64,000 bases of DNA from Streptomyces cinereus (GCA_014647715.1 BMPS01000014.1:1-64000); one strand, 5' to 3'; counted from the stretch's first letter, positions 1 to 10,665 are shown. Program-made: numbers and translations. The notes: generated by a model from the letters alone, not told the origin.

Positions 1-17
1 CTTTATACTTAAACCCA

Positions 18-93
18 GACAGCTTGGGCATCTGATTGTAATTTGTGTCTTCATAACCTCAAATTATCATCTTTTTCTCAAGCTGTCTTTTTT
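18..93 (+). terminator. Possible long-loop terminator at window edge
   Basis: A 9-base arm GACAGCTTG (18-26) is complementary to CAAGCTGTC (79-87), which is followed directly by a T-run. The loop of about 50 bases is long for an intrinsic terminator. If real, it would end a gene lying before the window. The rest of 1-270 shows nothing I can identify. Confidence 0.25.
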
Positions 94-270
94 ATTTCTA
101 CTTCAGCATACTTTTCAAACCACTACCACTATTTTTAGTAACTATTTTTATTAACTATGACCCAATAACATGACTGGGTTAAAAAATTTGGGTAAAAAAA
201 TTCTCTGTAATCTGCTATGTTAGCGGTGTTTATCAATTGTTTAACACAGTAAAGGACAGGAGTATTTAAC

Positions 271-738
271 ATGCATCAACAATTTTCTTTGTTCGCCGCT
301 ATTAGGCCATCAACAAAACGCCTAGCTAATAAACGCCAAGCTACTAAACGCATAGGAAGTGCCGCTGCAATGATTGGTTCAGCCCTTGCGTTGGGCGGTT
401 GCGCCTCTACCACTGGTACTGGTGTGATGGATGCTAATAGCACTATCGGCACTGCCAACAATGTGGGTATGGCGATATTTAAAGCCGCGGTAAATCAACA
501 ATGTCAGACTCAATTACAAAATAACCAATACTGGCGCTTGGGCAGTGTATTGATGACTTCCGACAAGCAAGCAGAGGTAGCGAGCAATGTCTGTGGCTGC
601 GTCAGCGAAAAAGCCCCGCAGTCCGTCACCATTGTCGATTTGACCACAGCAGCAGTCGACCCGACCGCGCGCAATGTCATTGTGGCGCGTGCCGTATCGA
701 ATACCTTACAGCAATGCGTGGGCGAATTTGTTAAGTAA
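271..738 (+). CDS. Putative lipoprotein of unknown function
   Basis: A 155-residue protein with a lipobox (LGGC, lipidated Cys44) after a hydrophobic stretch at about residues 30-43, so it is probably exported and anchored to a membrane. The 29-residue basic segment ahead of the hydrophobic core is unusually long. The start is nevertheless supported by an AGGAG ribosome-binding site at a normal distance, and the next ATG (codon 34) would leave almost no signal peptide. The mature part has four or five cysteines (around CGC and near the C-terminus) that could form disulfides. I recognise no domain. It stands alone upstream of the ribosomal operon, separated by a hairpin at 759-782. Confidence 0.7.
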   Translation: MHQQFSLFAAIRPSTKRLANKRQATKRIGSAAAMIGSALALGGCASTTGTGVMDANSTIGTANNVGMAIFKAAVNQQCQTQLQNNQYWRLGSVLMTSDKQAEVASNVCGCVSEKAPQSVTIVDLTTAAVDPTARNVIVARAVSNTLQQCVGEFVK

Positions 739-758
739 ATATTAACTTGCTACTGAGT

Positions 759-782
759 GTGCGCTACTATATAATAGCGCAC
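759..782. other. Perfect inverted repeat upstream of rpsF
   Basis: GTGCGCTA (759-766) pairs perfectly with TAGCGCAC (775-782) across an 8-base loop. It lies 21 bases after the lipoprotein stop. The T-tail is weak (CTTGTTTA), so it may be a poor terminator for the lipoprotein gene or an mRNA stabiliser. Confidence 0.45.
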
Positions 783-799
783 CTTGTTTATACCAATAT

Positions 800-883
800 A
801 GTTAGATGATTCTAACTTAGGTGCATTCAATCTCCTTGCTGTTGACACGGGGTCAACGGCTGTTTAATCCGTGAGGAGTCTTT
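800..883 (+). promoter_or_regulatory. Candidate S6:S18 autoregulatory leader of rpsF
   Basis: The 100 bases before rpsF can fold. AGTTAGA (800-806) pairs with TCTAACT (811-817). Further down, CACGG (846-850) can pair with CCGTG (869-873), just before the GAGGAG ribosome-binding site. In many bacteria the S6:S18 complex binds a leader structure in its own mRNA that presents a conserved CCG. The CCG here next to the ribosome-binding site fits that idea, but I have not verified the full consensus, and GTTGA/TCAAC (841-856) offers a competing hairpin. Confidence 0.35.
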
Positions 884-1312
884 ATGAGACATTATGAACT
901 GGTATTATTGGTTCACCCAGACCAAAGCGACCAAGTGGTTGGCATGGTTGAGCGTTATATCAACTTAGTAAAAGAACAAGGTGGTGCTATCCATCGCCTA
1001 GAAGATTGGGGTCGTCGTCAATTAGCTTACCCAATCAACAAAGTTCACAAAGCTCACTATGTGCTATTAAACATTGAAGCAGGTCAACAAACGCTTGATG
1101 AGCTTGAAGAATTATTCCGTTATAACGATGCTATCATCCGTAGCTTAGTTATCCGTCGTGACGAAGCGATTACTGAAGAATCACCATTAGCAAAAAGTGC
1201 TGAAGAAAAACGTGCTCGTAAAGCTTCACGCCGTAACGATACAGCTCAAGATGACTATCAATCAAATGATGATGAGTCAGAAGTTGATGCTGAAGACAAC
1301 AACGACGAATAA
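884..1312 (+). CDS. rpsF: 30S ribosomal protein S6
   Basis: 142 residues, opening with the typical S6 sequence [16 protein letters not shown]6 binds the central domain of 16S rRNA as a heterodimer with S18, whose gene follows 15 bases downstream. The N-terminal ~100 residues form the conserved alpha/beta domain. The C-terminal tail from about residue 105 is charged and ends in a run of Asp, Glu and Asn. Such tails are disordered and in E. coli are the target of RimK glutamylation. It is the first gene of the S6-S18-L9 operon and has a strong GAGGAG ribosome-binding site. Confidence 0.97.
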   Translation: MRHYELVLLVHPDQSDQVVGMVERYINLVKEQGGAIHRLEDWGRRQLAYPINKVHKAHYVLLNIEAGQQTLDELEELFRYNDAIIRSLVIRRDEAITEESPLAKSAEEKRARKASRRNDTAQDDYQSNDDESEVDAEDNNDE

Positions 1313-1327
1313 TTAAGGAGACTAATC

Positions 1328-1555
1328 ATGGCACGTTTTTACCGCCGCCGTAAATTTTGCCGTTTTACTGCTGAAGGCATTACCCATATCGATTATAAAG
1401 ATATCGAAATCCTAAAACAGTATGTCACTGAAAGTGGCAAAATCGTACCAAGCCGTATCACTGGTACTTCAAACAAATATCAACGCCAATTGGCTGTAGC
1501 AATCAAACAAGCGCGTTATCTTGCGTTGGTTCCTTACACTGACAGCCAAAAATAA
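1328..1555 (+). CDS. rpsR: 30S ribosomal protein S18
   Basis: 75 residues, the usual S18 length, with the basic N-terminus [13 protein letters not shown] and the conserved helix containing [16 protein letters not shown]18 pairs with S6 on the small-subunit platform. The gene sits 15 bases after rpsF with an AAGGAG ribosome-binding site and 15 bases before rplI, a tight operon found across gammaproteobacteria. Confidence 0.98.
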   Translation: MARFYRRRKFCRFTAEGITHIDYKDIEILKQYVTESGKIVPSRITGTSNKYQRQLAVAIKQARYLALVPYTDSQK

Positions 1556-1570
1556 ACCGAGGAGTGAGAT

Positions 1571-2029
1571 ATGCAAGTTATTTTATTACAACGTATCGCT
1601 AACCTAGGTAAACTAGGCGATACTGTTAATGTAAAAGCAGGTTACGGTCGTAACTTCCTTGTACCACAAGGTAAAGCCCTACCAGCTACCGCAGCAAACA
1701 TTGAAAAATTTGAAGCACGCCGTGCTGAACTTGAAAAAGTTGAAGCCGAAGAATTAGCTGCTGCTAATGCACGTGCTGAAGCGCTACAAGACGTCAATGT
1801 TATCATCCGTGCAAAATCAGGTGATGAAGGCAAACTATTTGGTTCTATCGGTACTCGCGATATCGCCGATGCATTAACCAAATCTGGTTTACCGGTTGAC
1901 CGTTCAGAAGTTAAACTACCTGAAGGTGCATTACGTCAAATTGGCGAATACAATGTTGATATCCAATTACATCATGATGTAATGACCAACATTCAAGTCA
2001 CTATCTTGGCAGAAGATTCAGCTGTTTAA
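1571..2029 (+). CDS. rplI: 50S ribosomal protein L9
   Basis: 152 residues, close to the usual ~149. The N-terminal rRNA-binding domain carries the signature [13 protein letters not shown] at about residues 24-37. A long charged helix follows (about 41-75), then the C-terminal domain. L9 binds 23S rRNA at the base of the L1 stalk and helps keep the reading frame. It is the last gene of the ribosomal operon and is followed within 20 bases by an intrinsic terminator. Confidence 0.98.
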   Translation: MQVILLQRIANLGKLGDTVNVKAGYGRNFLVPQGKALPATAANIEKFEARRAELEKVEAEELAAANARAEALQDVNVIIRAKSGDEGKLFGSIGTRDIADALTKSGLPVDRSEVKLPEGALRQIGEYNVDIQLHHDVMTNIQVTILAEDSAV

Positions 2030-2044
2030 TTGATAGTTTACTTT

Positions 2045-2077
2045 AAAAAAGAGATGGCTTTGCTGTCTCTTTTTTTA
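2045..2077 (+). terminator. Intrinsic terminator of rpsF-rpsR-rplI
   Basis: AAAAAAGAGA pairs with TCTCTTTTTT around a GC-containing 11-base centre and ends in a T-run. It separates the ribosomal operon from dnaB. Confidence 0.8.
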
Positions 2078-2193
2078 TTGTTTGCGGCGTAAAAAATTAA
2101 CAAAAAAGCCTAAAACTCAAGCTGATTTCATTCAAAAAAATTGCTGTTTTTTTATATTTTTCTCATTAGAATTTGGATGGTTTTTTCGGTATA

Positions 2194-2223
2194 TTGACTG
2201 TTCTGTTTCGATACGTGTATTAG
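2194..2223 (+). promoter_or_regulatory. Possible sigma-70 promoter of dnaB-alr
   Basis: TTGACT (2194-2199) and TATTAG (2218-2223) are separated by 18 bases, about 80 bases before the dnaB start. The -35 box is good and the -10 box is only a 4/6 match. Confidence 0.35.
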
Positions 2224-2302
2224 ACTCACAATTTGCAAGCGATAATTTTTAGCAAAATTTTGCCCTTTCAAACCATTTAAAATAACTTTATCACAGGTCA
2301 TC

Positions 2303-3724
2303 ATGGCAGACGATAAAACCAAAGAGAACGATCTTAAAAATACTTCGCTGACTCAGCATCAACCGCACAGTATGGACTTAGAAAAATCCGTCCTGGCGTC
2401 GCTGATGAGCCTTGAAGAGTCGTTTGATCGCATCTCAGATATTATTACCAAATATGATTTTTATGCACAGCGCCATCAATATATTTTTGATGCCATCTCT
2501 CATCTTGCCAATGCTAATGAGCCGTATGATGCTACTATGGTGATGGACTGGCTCGATATGCAAAAACTGCTTGAGCCCGCGGGGGGCAGCGATTATCTAG
2601 GCGATATCCTATCGCAAAGCCCAGCGACACTGTTTAACCTGACTGCTTATGCGCAGCGGGTAAAAGAATTCTCGACCTTACGCCAAATCATCAAAGCCGG
2701 TAGCCATATGCTGGAGCTTGCCTTTGACCCAAAAAATCAAAGTGTCAGTGATATTTTAGACACCGTTGAAAGCGAAATTTTTGCCATCAATGAAACCCAT
2801 AGTCGCCAGTCAAAACACAAGGGCCCTACCCAACTAAGCGATGTTATTACCAATGTCGTCGATAATATCCGCGAACTTAAAGACCATCCTGAAGGTATGA
2901 TTGGGCTTAAGACGCCGTTTGAAGAACTCAATAATAAAACCCAAGGACTGCAAGCAGGCGATCTCATTATCGTGGCAGCACGTCCTTCGATGGGTAAAAC
3001 CACGTTTGCGATGAATTTAGCAGAGAGCATTTTACACAATACCGATTTGCCGGTGGTGGTGTTTTCGATGGAAATGCCTGCCGAGTCAATTGTGATGCGT
3101 CTATTGTCCTCTTGGGGGGCCATCAACCAAACCCATTTGCGCTCAGGTCAAATGAACGAAGACGAATGGGGTAAACTCTCCAACGCCATCGCCCATCTGC
3201 ATGCTAAAAAATTGTATATCGATGACAGTACGGCGCTACCGCCATCTGAGGTTCGTTCGCGCTGTCGCCGTATTGCCAAAGACAATGATGGCAAACTTGG
3301 CATGGTAATGGTCGATTATCTACAATTGATGAAAGTCCCAGGCTTAGGCGACAACCGCGTGGGTGAGATTTCGGAGATTTCACGAAGCTTAAAAGCGCTT
3401 GCTCGTGAGATGAATTGCCCGGTGGTCGCGTTATCACAGCTAAATCGAAGTTTGGAAAATCGCCCCAACAAACGCCCGATTATGTCGGACTTACGGGAGT
3501 CGGGTGCCATTGAGCAGGATGCTGATTTGATTATGTTCATTTATCGCGATGAGGTTTATAATGAAAACAGCGATGCTAAAGGCACGGCTGAGATCATTAT
3601 CGGTAAACAGCGTAATGGACCTATTGGGACAGTGCGCCTCTCCTTTGAAGGGCAATTTACCCGTTTTGGTAACTTAACTCCTGATTTTTACCAAACCGCT
3701 TCCTTTAGCGAACCTGATGAATAA
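2303..3724 (+). CDS. dnaB: Replicative DNA helicase DnaB
   Basis: 473 residues, the usual length. An N-terminal DnaG-interacting helical domain (about 20-125) is joined by a linker to a RecA-type ATPase domain. The Walker A sequence RPSMGKT is at 227-233, and Walker B ends in the Asp of MVDYLQL near 338. The C-terminal ring-forming motifs include SDLRESGAIEQDAD. DnaB is the hexameric 5'-3' helicase that unwinds DNA ahead of the replisome. I see no intein insertion. alr follows 26 bases downstream and is probably cotranscribed. Confidence 0.98.
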   Translation: MADDKTKENDLKNTSLTQHQPHSMDLEKSVLASLMSLEESFDRISDIITKYDFYAQRHQYIFDAISHLANANEPYDATMVMDWLDMQKLLEPAGGSDYLGDILSQSPATLFNLTAYAQRVKEFSTLRQIIKAGSHMLELAFDPKNQSVSDILDTVESEIFAINETHSRQSKHKGPTQLSDVITNVVDNIRELKDHPEGMIGLKTPFEELNNKTQGLQAGDLIIVAARPSMGKTTFAMNLAESILHNTDLPVVVFSMEMPAESIVMRLLSSWGAINQTHLRSGQMNEDEWGKLSNAIAHLHAKKLYIDDSTALPPSEVRSRCRRIAKDNDGKLGMVMVDYLQLMKVPGLGDNRVGEISEISRSLKALAREMNCPVVALSQLNRSLENRPNKRPIMSDLRESGAIEQDADLIMFIYRDEVYNENSDAKGTAEIIIGKQRNGPIGTVRLSFEGQFTRFGNLTPDFYQTASFSEPDE

Positions 3725-3750
3725 AAATTTACTGCAACAAGGTCAAGATT

Positions 3751-4836
3751 GTGCGTCAAACCAGCATCACCATCGATTTAGCAGCGCTTACCCATAACTT
3801 ACAACGCGTCAAAGATTATGCCCCGACCGCCAAGGTATTAGCCATGGTCAAAGCCAATGCTTACGGGCATGGCGCAGTCAACTGTTTACCCGCCGTAGCA
3901 CAAGCCGATGCCCTAGGTGTCGCTTGTTTGCAAGAAGCGATAGAACTACAACAGGCGGGCTGGCAAAAATTAATGGTAGTGATTGAAGGCGCGTTTTCAT
4001 TAGCAGAATGGCAATATTGTGTAGCGCATCAAATCCAATGTGTGGTGCATCACCAACGCCAATTAGACTGGGCGTTGCAGCAGCCTGCAAAAGCGGGCGC
4101 AACCGTCTGGCTAAAACTAAACACTGGCATGAACCGCCTTGGCTTTACATCGGGTGAAATCAAAGAAATTGCTCAGCAATTAACTAGCTCAGGCTACGAG
4201 ATTGTTTTGACCACCCATTTTGCCAACGCTGATGCCATCGATCATCCCAATAACCAACAACAATTTGAATTATTTGATTCAACTCTACAAATGTTACGTG
4301 ACCAAGTCAATCCAGCAATTAAAGGCTCATTGTGTAATTCAGCTGGAATTGTGAACTGGTCAGACCGCCATTATGATTGGGTGCGCCCAGGCATTATCTT
4401 GTATGGCGCAACGCCTGTAAATCATGCCACTGCCAAACAGCTAAATCTGCAACCCGTCATGCATTTTAATGCCAGCATCATGACAATTCATACGCTAAAA
4501 GCGGGCGATAGCGTGGGTTATGGTAGTCGCTGGACTGCCCAAGCCCCAGCACGCATCGGCATTGTCAGTGTGGGTTATGCCGATGGTTATCCAAGGGTGA
4601 TTAGCGATGATGCGTATGTCGTCGTCGCAGGTCAGCAGGCGCCTATCATCGGTCGCGTGGCGATGGATATGTTGATGGTTGATTTAACCCATACTACTAA
4701 GGTAAACCTTGACTGCCCTGTCCAGCTTTGGGGTAACGCGCCGACTATTGATGAGGTGGGTAGCTGGAATGATACCATTAGCTATGAGCTGTTAAGTGTG
4801 GTCACCCGACGTCCAACGTGGATTTATCAGTCGTAA
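3751..4836 (+). CDS. alr: Alanine racemase
   Basis: 361 residues. It interconverts L- and D-alanine, supplying D-Ala for peptidoglycan. The PLP-binding Lys34 is in the signature MVKANAYGHG. The opposing catalytic Tyr257 is in SVGYGSRW. An N-terminal TIM barrel is followed by a C-terminal beta domain containing VGYADGYPR. The start is a GTG at 3751, and MRQTSITIDL matches the usual N-terminus. The dnaB-alr order is widespread in gammaproteobacteria. Confidence 0.97.
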   Translation: MRQTSITIDLAALTHNLQRVKDYAPTAKVLAMVKANAYGHGAVNCLPAVAQADALGVACLQEAIELQQAGWQKLMVVIEGAFSLAEWQYCVAHQIQCVVHHQRQLDWALQQPAKAGATVWLKLNTGMNRLGFTSGEIKEIAQQLTSSGYEIVLTTHFANADAIDHPNNQQQFELFDSTLQMLRDQVNPAIKGSLCNSAGIVNWSDRHYDWVRPGIILYGATPVNHATAKQLNLQPVMHFNASIMTIHTLKAGDSVGYGSRWTAQAPARIGIVSVGYADGYPRVISDDAYVVVAGQQAPIIGRVAMDMLMVDLTHTTKVNLDCPVQLWGNAPTIDEVGSWNDTISYELLSVVTRRPTWIYQS

Positions 4837-4885
4837 CTGTTAATTACTCTACTGAGGTTAAAGTGACACAAATGCGTCAATTTGC

Positions 4886-4913
4886 TAGACAGTTTGGATA
4901 AATCCGCTATACT
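4886..4913 (+). promoter_or_regulatory. Probable promoter of argF
   Basis: TAGACA (4886-4891) and TATACT (4908-4913) with a 16-base spacer lie about 50 bases before the argF start. Both boxes are 5/6 matches to the sigma-70 consensus. Confidence 0.5.
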
Positions 4914-4962
4914 GATAGTTTACTGTAATGTTTATTGACAAAATTGGGATGTAGGACAGGCA

Positions 4963-5883
4963 ATGAGCACCCGCCATTTTTTGACGTTATTGGATTTTAG
5001 CAAAGAAGAATTGATGCAAGTGATTAAACGCGGTAGCGAACTGCGTTTGATGCAGCATGAAGGGGTTATTTATCAGCCTTTTGTCGGTCGCACCTTGGGG
5101 ATGATTTTTGAAAAATCGAGCACCCGTACTCGTATTTCGTTTGAAACCGGGATGGGACAGTTTGGCGGCCATGCCATATTTTTATCACCTCGCGATACCC
5201 AGCTTGGCCGTGGCGAACCGATTGAAGATTCGGCACGTGTCATCTCACGCATGGTCGATATCATCATGATTCGCACCTTTGAACACAGTATTGTTGAAAA
5301 ATTCGCCCAGTATTCGCAAGTGCCTGTTATCAATGCGCTCACCGATGAACAGCATCCTTGTCAGCTACTAGCTGATATCCAAACCTTTATGGAGCACCGT
5401 GGCAGCATCGAAGGCAAAACAGTGACTTGGATTGGAGATGGCAATAATATGTGCGCTTCTTTTATCCATGCCGCGCATCAATTTGGCTTTCAACTGCGGG
5501 TTTCCGCGCCTTATGGGTTTGAACCCAATGCCGACCTCATCAAACAGTATTCGCACTGTGTCGAGCTGGTCGAAGATGTTAATGAAGCGGTCAAAGGCTC
5601 GCATTTGGTTGCCACCGATGTATGGGCAAGTATGGGGCAAGAGAGCGAGCAAAATACTCGTGCGCGGCGATTTGCCCAGTACATGGTGACCCGCTCATTA
5701 CTGGATAAAGCCGATCCAGACGTCTTGTTTATGCATTGTCTGCCTGCCCACCGCGGCGAAGAAATCTCCTATGATTTGCTAGAGGATCCGCGTGCTGTGG
5801 TATGGGATGAAGCCGAAAATCGTTTGCATGCCCAAAAAGCATTGATGGAATTCTTGTTAACCGATAAAATCAAACTCGCCTAA
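4963..5883 (+). CDS. argF: Ornithine carbamoyltransferase
   Basis: 306 residues. It joins carbamoyl phosphate to ornithine to give citrulline in arginine synthesis, in the cytoplasm. The carbamoyl-phosphate-binding STRTR is at residues 53-57 and HPCQ at 131-134. The ornithine-binding catalytic motif HCLP is at 258-261, followed by AHRGEE. The length is that of anabolic OTCases. It has its own promoter and a 97-base gap to yaaA, so it is probably a single-gene unit or loosely coupled to the next gene. Confidence 0.96.
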   Translation: MSTRHFLTLLDFSKEELMQVIKRGSELRLMQHEGVIYQPFVGRTLGMIFEKSSTRTRISFETGMGQFGGHAIFLSPRDTQLGRGEPIEDSARVISRMVDIIMIRTFEHSIVEKFAQYSQVPVINALTDEQHPCQLLADIQTFMEHRGSIEGKTVTWIGDGNNMCASFIHAAHQFGFQLRVSAPYGFEPNADLIKQYSHCVELVEDVNEAVKGSHLVATDVWASMGQESEQNTRARRFAQYMVTRSLLDKADPDVLFMHCLPAHRGEEISYDLLEDPRAVVWDEAENRLHAQKALMEFLLTDKIKLA

Positions 5884-5980
5884 TCTATTGAGCCTGGGCG
5901 TTATCGTTGCGCCCTGCTCTGCCATTATCATTATCTTAACCGCTCTAATTGTTAACCGATAAAGCAAACGGAACATAGCC

Positions 5981-6787
5981 ATGTACTTTGTGCTCTCGCC
6001 TGCCAAAAATTTGAATGAAAAAAATGATTTACCTTTCGATTTTAGTCAACATTACACCCAGCCTGCTTTGATGGCGCACGCTTGCGAATTGATGGGTGAA
6101 TTAAAAACATTAGCACCAACCGATTTGTCGGCGTTGATGAGTATCTCAGGTAAACTTGGGCAATTAAATGCCGTGCGCAACCAAAATTGGCGATGGGATA
6201 CTACCCAGCCATTTAGCACCGATCATGCTGATATACCTGCTAAAGCGGCGCTGTATTTATTTGATGGCGATGTCTATACAGGTTTGGCAGCGCAGCAAAT
6301 GACTAAGCAGCAAGTCCATTATTTAAATGAGCGGTTAGGAGTATTGTCTGGGTTGTACGGCTTGTTAAAACCGCTTGATTTGATGCTACCCTATCGCCTG
6401 GAAATGGGCACAAAGCTAAAAAATCCCAAAGGCGATAATTTGTATCAATTTTGGGGCGATACGATTACCGATTTAATCAATCAACGCATGGCAGACAATG
6501 AACAAACAACCTTAATCAATCTCGCTTCCAACGAATATTTTAAAGTCATTAACCCCAAAAAAATTACGGCTGATATTATCACGCCTCGCTTTGAAGACGG
6601 CAAAGATGGCCAATATAAAGTGGTAAGCTTCTATGCCAAAAAGGCACGCGGATTGATGGTGCGTTTTGCGGCAGAGAACCAATTGACCCAAGTGGAAGAG
6701 CTTAAAGCATTTAATTTAGAAGGTTATAAATTTGTGGACCATGCGTCGAGTAGCACTGAATATGTGTTTAGAAGAGAGGTTAACTGA
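5981..6787 (+). CDS. yaaA: Peroxide stress protein YaaA (UPF0246)
   Basis: 268 residues, starting with the family signature MYFVLSPAKNL and containing the conserved LSGLYGLLKPLDLM (about 123-136) and a C-terminal FKVINPKK-type segment. E. coli YaaA lowers free intracellular iron during hydrogen peroxide stress and binds DNA. The stop codon overlaps the start of the next gene by one base (TGATG), so the two are translationally coupled. Confidence 0.93.
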   Translation: MYFVLSPAKNLNEKNDLPFDFSQHYTQPALMAHACELMGELKTLAPTDLSALMSISGKLGQLNAVRNQNWRWDTTQPFSTDHADIPAKAALYLFDGDVYTGLAAQQMTKQQVHYLNERLGVLSGLYGLLKPLDLMLPYRLEMGTKLKNPKGDNLYQFWGDTITDLINQRMADNEQTTLINLASNEYFKVINPKKITADIITPRFEDGKDGQYKVVSFYAKKARGLMVRFAAENQLTQVEELKAFNLEGYKFVDHASSSTEYVFRREVN

Positions 6788-7110
6788 TGGATAAAGTATC
6801 TGCCCAGCAGCGTATTGATGAGGTTCAAGCCATTTATCGTGAGTGGCTTGCCCTACAGCCCAAACTTGTACAAGCGCAAAAAGACTGGAAAAAAAGCGTT
6901 AAGTTAATGGCACAGCTTGAAGCATTTTATTTGCAAGGCGAGTATCGAGACTTATTTGAAAGGCTTGAGCACGGCGAAGACTTGAACTTGACCACGGAAG
7001 GTGAATATAGCGTCATGTCAGAAGATGCCATTTGGAACGCCATACAGGAACAGCAGCAGCAACTTTGGCAATTGCTACACTTTGCTGTAAAGCATTTGGA
7101 CAAATCATAG
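6787..7110 (+). CDS. DUF4298 family protein
   Basis: A 107-residue, largely helical, acidic protein with no membrane segment. Its pattern, a DWxxS stretch near residue 32, aromatic residues around FYLQGEYRDLFE, and a Glu/Gln-rich second half, matches what I know of the DUF4298 family, whose function is unknown. It overlaps yaaA by one base and must be cotranscribed with it. A terminator follows immediately. Confidence 0.75.
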   Translation: MDKVSAQQRIDEVQAIYREWLALQPKLVQAQKDWKKSVKLMAQLEAFYLQGEYRDLFERLEHGEDLNLTTEGEYSVMSEDAIWNAIQEQQQQLWQLLHFAVKHLDKS

Positions 7111-7112
7111 AA

Positions 7113-7146
7113 AAAACCCTGTTAAACTTACGTCTAACAGGGTTTT
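7113..7146. terminator. Bidirectional terminator between yaaA unit and groEL
   Basis: AAAACCCTGTTA pairs with TAACAGGGTTTT around a short loop. A and T runs flank it on both sides, so it can serve both the plus-strand yaaA unit and minus-strand groEL. Confidence 0.8.
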
Positions 7147-7198
7147 GATTTAAGCTATAGATTATAACTGACTGCTATAGACGAGATGTAATACTAGA

Positions 7199-8857
<1,659 letters not shown>

Positions 8858-8920
8858 TTATAAATTTTTATTTGTATAAGGTAGTCCAAATTGCTACCAC
8901 GATTGCTATCAATTACTTTA

Positions 8921-8965
8921 CCAGTTAGATTAAGACTAGGTAAATTAAGACCAGTTAAATTAGCT
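8921..8965. repeat. 15-bp tandem repeat in groES-groEL spacer
   Basis: Three imperfect 15-base copies start at 8921, 8936 and 8951 (CCAGTTAGATTAAGA, CTAGGTAAATTAAGA, CCAGTTAAATTAGCT). They make up nearly a third of the spacer. Confidence 0.8.
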
Positions 8966-9001
8966 TTTAGGTAAAAGACGATTGTTTAGAGCAATGACTG
9001 A

Positions 9002-9292
9002 TTAACCTTCAATCACACCTAATACATCACTTTCTTTCATAATCAATAATTCTTCACCATCTACTTTAACCGTTGAGCCGGCATATTGACCAAAGAGTAC
9101 TTTGTCGCCGACTTTGACATCGAGCGCACGTACATCGCCGTTTTCACGGATTTGACCATTACCTACTGCAATGACTTCACCTTGAGAAGGTTTTTCTTGG
9201 GCACTGCCTGCTAGTAATAAACCGCCAGCCGTTTTTTGTTCTTCTTCGCTGCGACGCACGACGATACGATCATGTAAAGGACGAATTGCCAT
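9002..9292 (-). CDS. groS: Co-chaperonin GroES (10 kDa)
   Basis: 96 residues with the family sequence [14 protein letters not shown]. The mobile loop, which binds GroEL, lies around residues 20-32 ([12 protein letters not shown]). The C-terminus ends DVLGVIEG. It caps the GroEL chamber. It is the first gene of the groESL operon, behind a candidate sigma-32 promoter about 185 bases upstream. A GGAGT ribosome-binding site precedes the start. Confidence 0.99.
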   Translation of the reverse strand: MAIRPLHDRIVVRRSEEEQKTAGGLLLAGSAQEKPSQGEVIAVGNGQIRENGDVRALDVKVGDKVLFGQYAGSTVKVDGEELLIMKESDVLGVIEG

Positions 9293-9325
9293 AATCTACT
9301 CCATAAATTAACTGTTAAATTATTG

Positions 9326-9363
9326 TTTGAAAGCCGTAGTTAGCTTTGAAAGCTGTGATCAGC
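9326..9363. repeat. 19-bp tandem duplication in groESL leader
   Basis: TTTGAAAGCCGTAGTTAGC (9326-9344) is followed directly by TTTGAAAGCTGTGATCAGC (9345-9363), 15 of 19 positions identical. It lies in the 5' untranslated region of groES. Confidence 0.65.
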
Positions 9364-9475
9364 TCAGAGGTTAACTCAAAAGACTACCGCTATTTTGCCG
9401 ACCACAAAAAGATGATAACTATCTGTTTGCATAAATAATCATATGCTTATCACATGTTATCAATTCACTGTCTAA

Positions 9476-9504
9476 CAGTGGGGATGTATGCCAATTTGTT
9501 CAAG
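9476..9504 (-). promoter_or_regulatory. Candidate sigma-32 heat-shock promoter of groESL
   Basis: Read on the minus strand, CTTGAAC is followed after 14 bases by CCCCACTG, close to the RpoH consensus CTTGAAA-N(11-16)-CCCCATNT. A CACTGT/ACAGTG inverted repeat (9466-9480) overlaps the -10 box. No CIRCE operator is visible. The first start codon, of groES, is about 185 bases downstream. Confidence 0.55.
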
Positions 9505-9697
9505 CAGAAAATTACGAAATTTTGCAATTTGTTGTCAATTTTTTAACCCCTTCACCCAAATACCTCATAAAGACTGTCGTTTATTGCACAATCACAATCT
9601 TTTGTTAACTGGCTTGTATTTGCTTGCCGTCAATACTACTGTATGCATACCAAATAGATTTAACCTTATCTTATGAACGTTATTTGATGGATGAAAC
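9505..9697. other. Remainder of the groES / DUF3108 divergent spacer
   Basis: The whole spacer 9293-9697 is 405 bases. It holds the 19-bp duplication and the sigma-32 candidate described separately. In the remaining part I see only an unsupported 62-codon frame (9488-9676) and no RNA gene or clear promoter for the plus-strand gene. Confidence 0.5.
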
Positions 9698-10393
9698 ATG
9701 AAAAATTCTTTAGTAAAAAAACTGTTAGTAAGTACTTCACTCGTGTCAGCGATGGCTATCACCTCTATAGCGAATGCGGCAGTTGCCCCTTTTAATGCAA
9801 CCTATAATTTTAATATTGAAGGCAAATACAATGGTACCGCAAGCCGTGTATTGACCCAAACTGGCAATCAGTATTTTTACAATGTCAATGCAAGTGTCGG
9901 TAAATTAGCCAGTGCCAAGCAAACCGCCAATTTTGTGAACGCCAATGGCGCTATCTTACCGGTGAGCGCATTAACCCAATACAAAATCTTAGGGACGGGT
10001 CGTACTACCACCTTGAACTTTAATAACGCAAAAAAACAACTAGTCACCAATTATAAAGGTCAAAATAAAGTCATTGCTTTGCCACAGCCTGCCTATGATG
10101 ATTTGAGTTTAGAAATTCAAATTCGGGAAGATTTAAAAGCAGGCAAATTCCGTGGTAACTATTACATGGCAGATCGCAATACCGTTGAAGCGGTACCCTT
10201 CAAAAAATCTGCCATGACTCGCATTACCGTGCCAGCGGGCACTTTTGACGTGGTGCGTATCGATCGCGTGCATGATGACAAAGACCGTCAAACCAGTTTT
10301 TGGTTAGCCCCAAAACTTGATTATCTACCTGTTAAAGTGGTTCAAAACAATGATGGTAAAAAAATGGAAATGAATCTGGCTAAAGTAAATTAA
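9698..10393 (+). CDS. DUF3108 domain periplasmic protein
   Basis: 231 residues with a clear Sec signal peptide (about 1-27, cleavage after SIANA), so periplasmic or outer-membrane associated. The mature protein is beta-rich and fits the DUF3108 family (FNATYNFNIEGKYNGTA near the N-terminus, FWLAPKLDYLPVKV near the C-terminus). The family's role is not established. Relatives often lie near envelope genes. The gene is monocistronic, with a strong terminator right after it. Confidence 0.82.
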   Translation: MKNSLVKKLLVSTSLVSAMAITSIANAAVAPFNATYNFNIEGKYNGTASRVLTQTGNQYFYNVNASVGKLASAKQTANFVNANGAILPVSALTQYKILGTGRTTTLNFNNAKKQLVTNYKGQNKVIALPQPAYDDLSLEIQIREDLKAGKFRGNYYMADRNTVEAVPFKKSAMTRITVPAGTFDVVRIDRVHDDKDRQTSFWLAPKLDYLPVKVVQNNDGKKMEMNLAKVN

Positions 10394-10414
10394 TACTTTG
10401 TCATGTTTTGACTC

Positions 10415-10446
10415 AAACACCGATTATATTAATCGGTGTTTTTTTA
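10415..10446 (+). terminator. Intrinsic terminator of DUF3108 gene
   Basis: AACACCGATTA pairs perfectly with TAATCGGTGTT around a 3-base loop, followed by a T-run. Confidence 0.9.
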
Positions 10447-10665
10447 TGTTTATGTCACTGTAAATACTCTATTAATGACTTATCAGGTCAGAAATTGGCG
10501 CTATTTTTGTAAGCCATAAGTTGTCAAGGCGTAAGTTTTTAACTATTCTTTGTAGGTCCATTGGAAGGCCTCACTATCCTGTCTAAGTTTTTCATACCTT
10601 TTAGCAACCTTTAGCAAGCTCTCCAATTCGCACTTTATCAATATCCATGTAAAAGGGAGTATTTC

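Noticed and set aside
9488-9676. 62-codon plus-strand frame between groES and the DUF3108 gene
   Set aside because: It overlaps the candidate sigma-32 promoter, has no ribosome-binding site, and its composition is unlike the neighbouring proteins.
9293-9700. CIRCE operator for HrcA upstream of groES
   Set aside because: No TTAGCACTC-N9-GAGTGCTAA inverted repeat is present.
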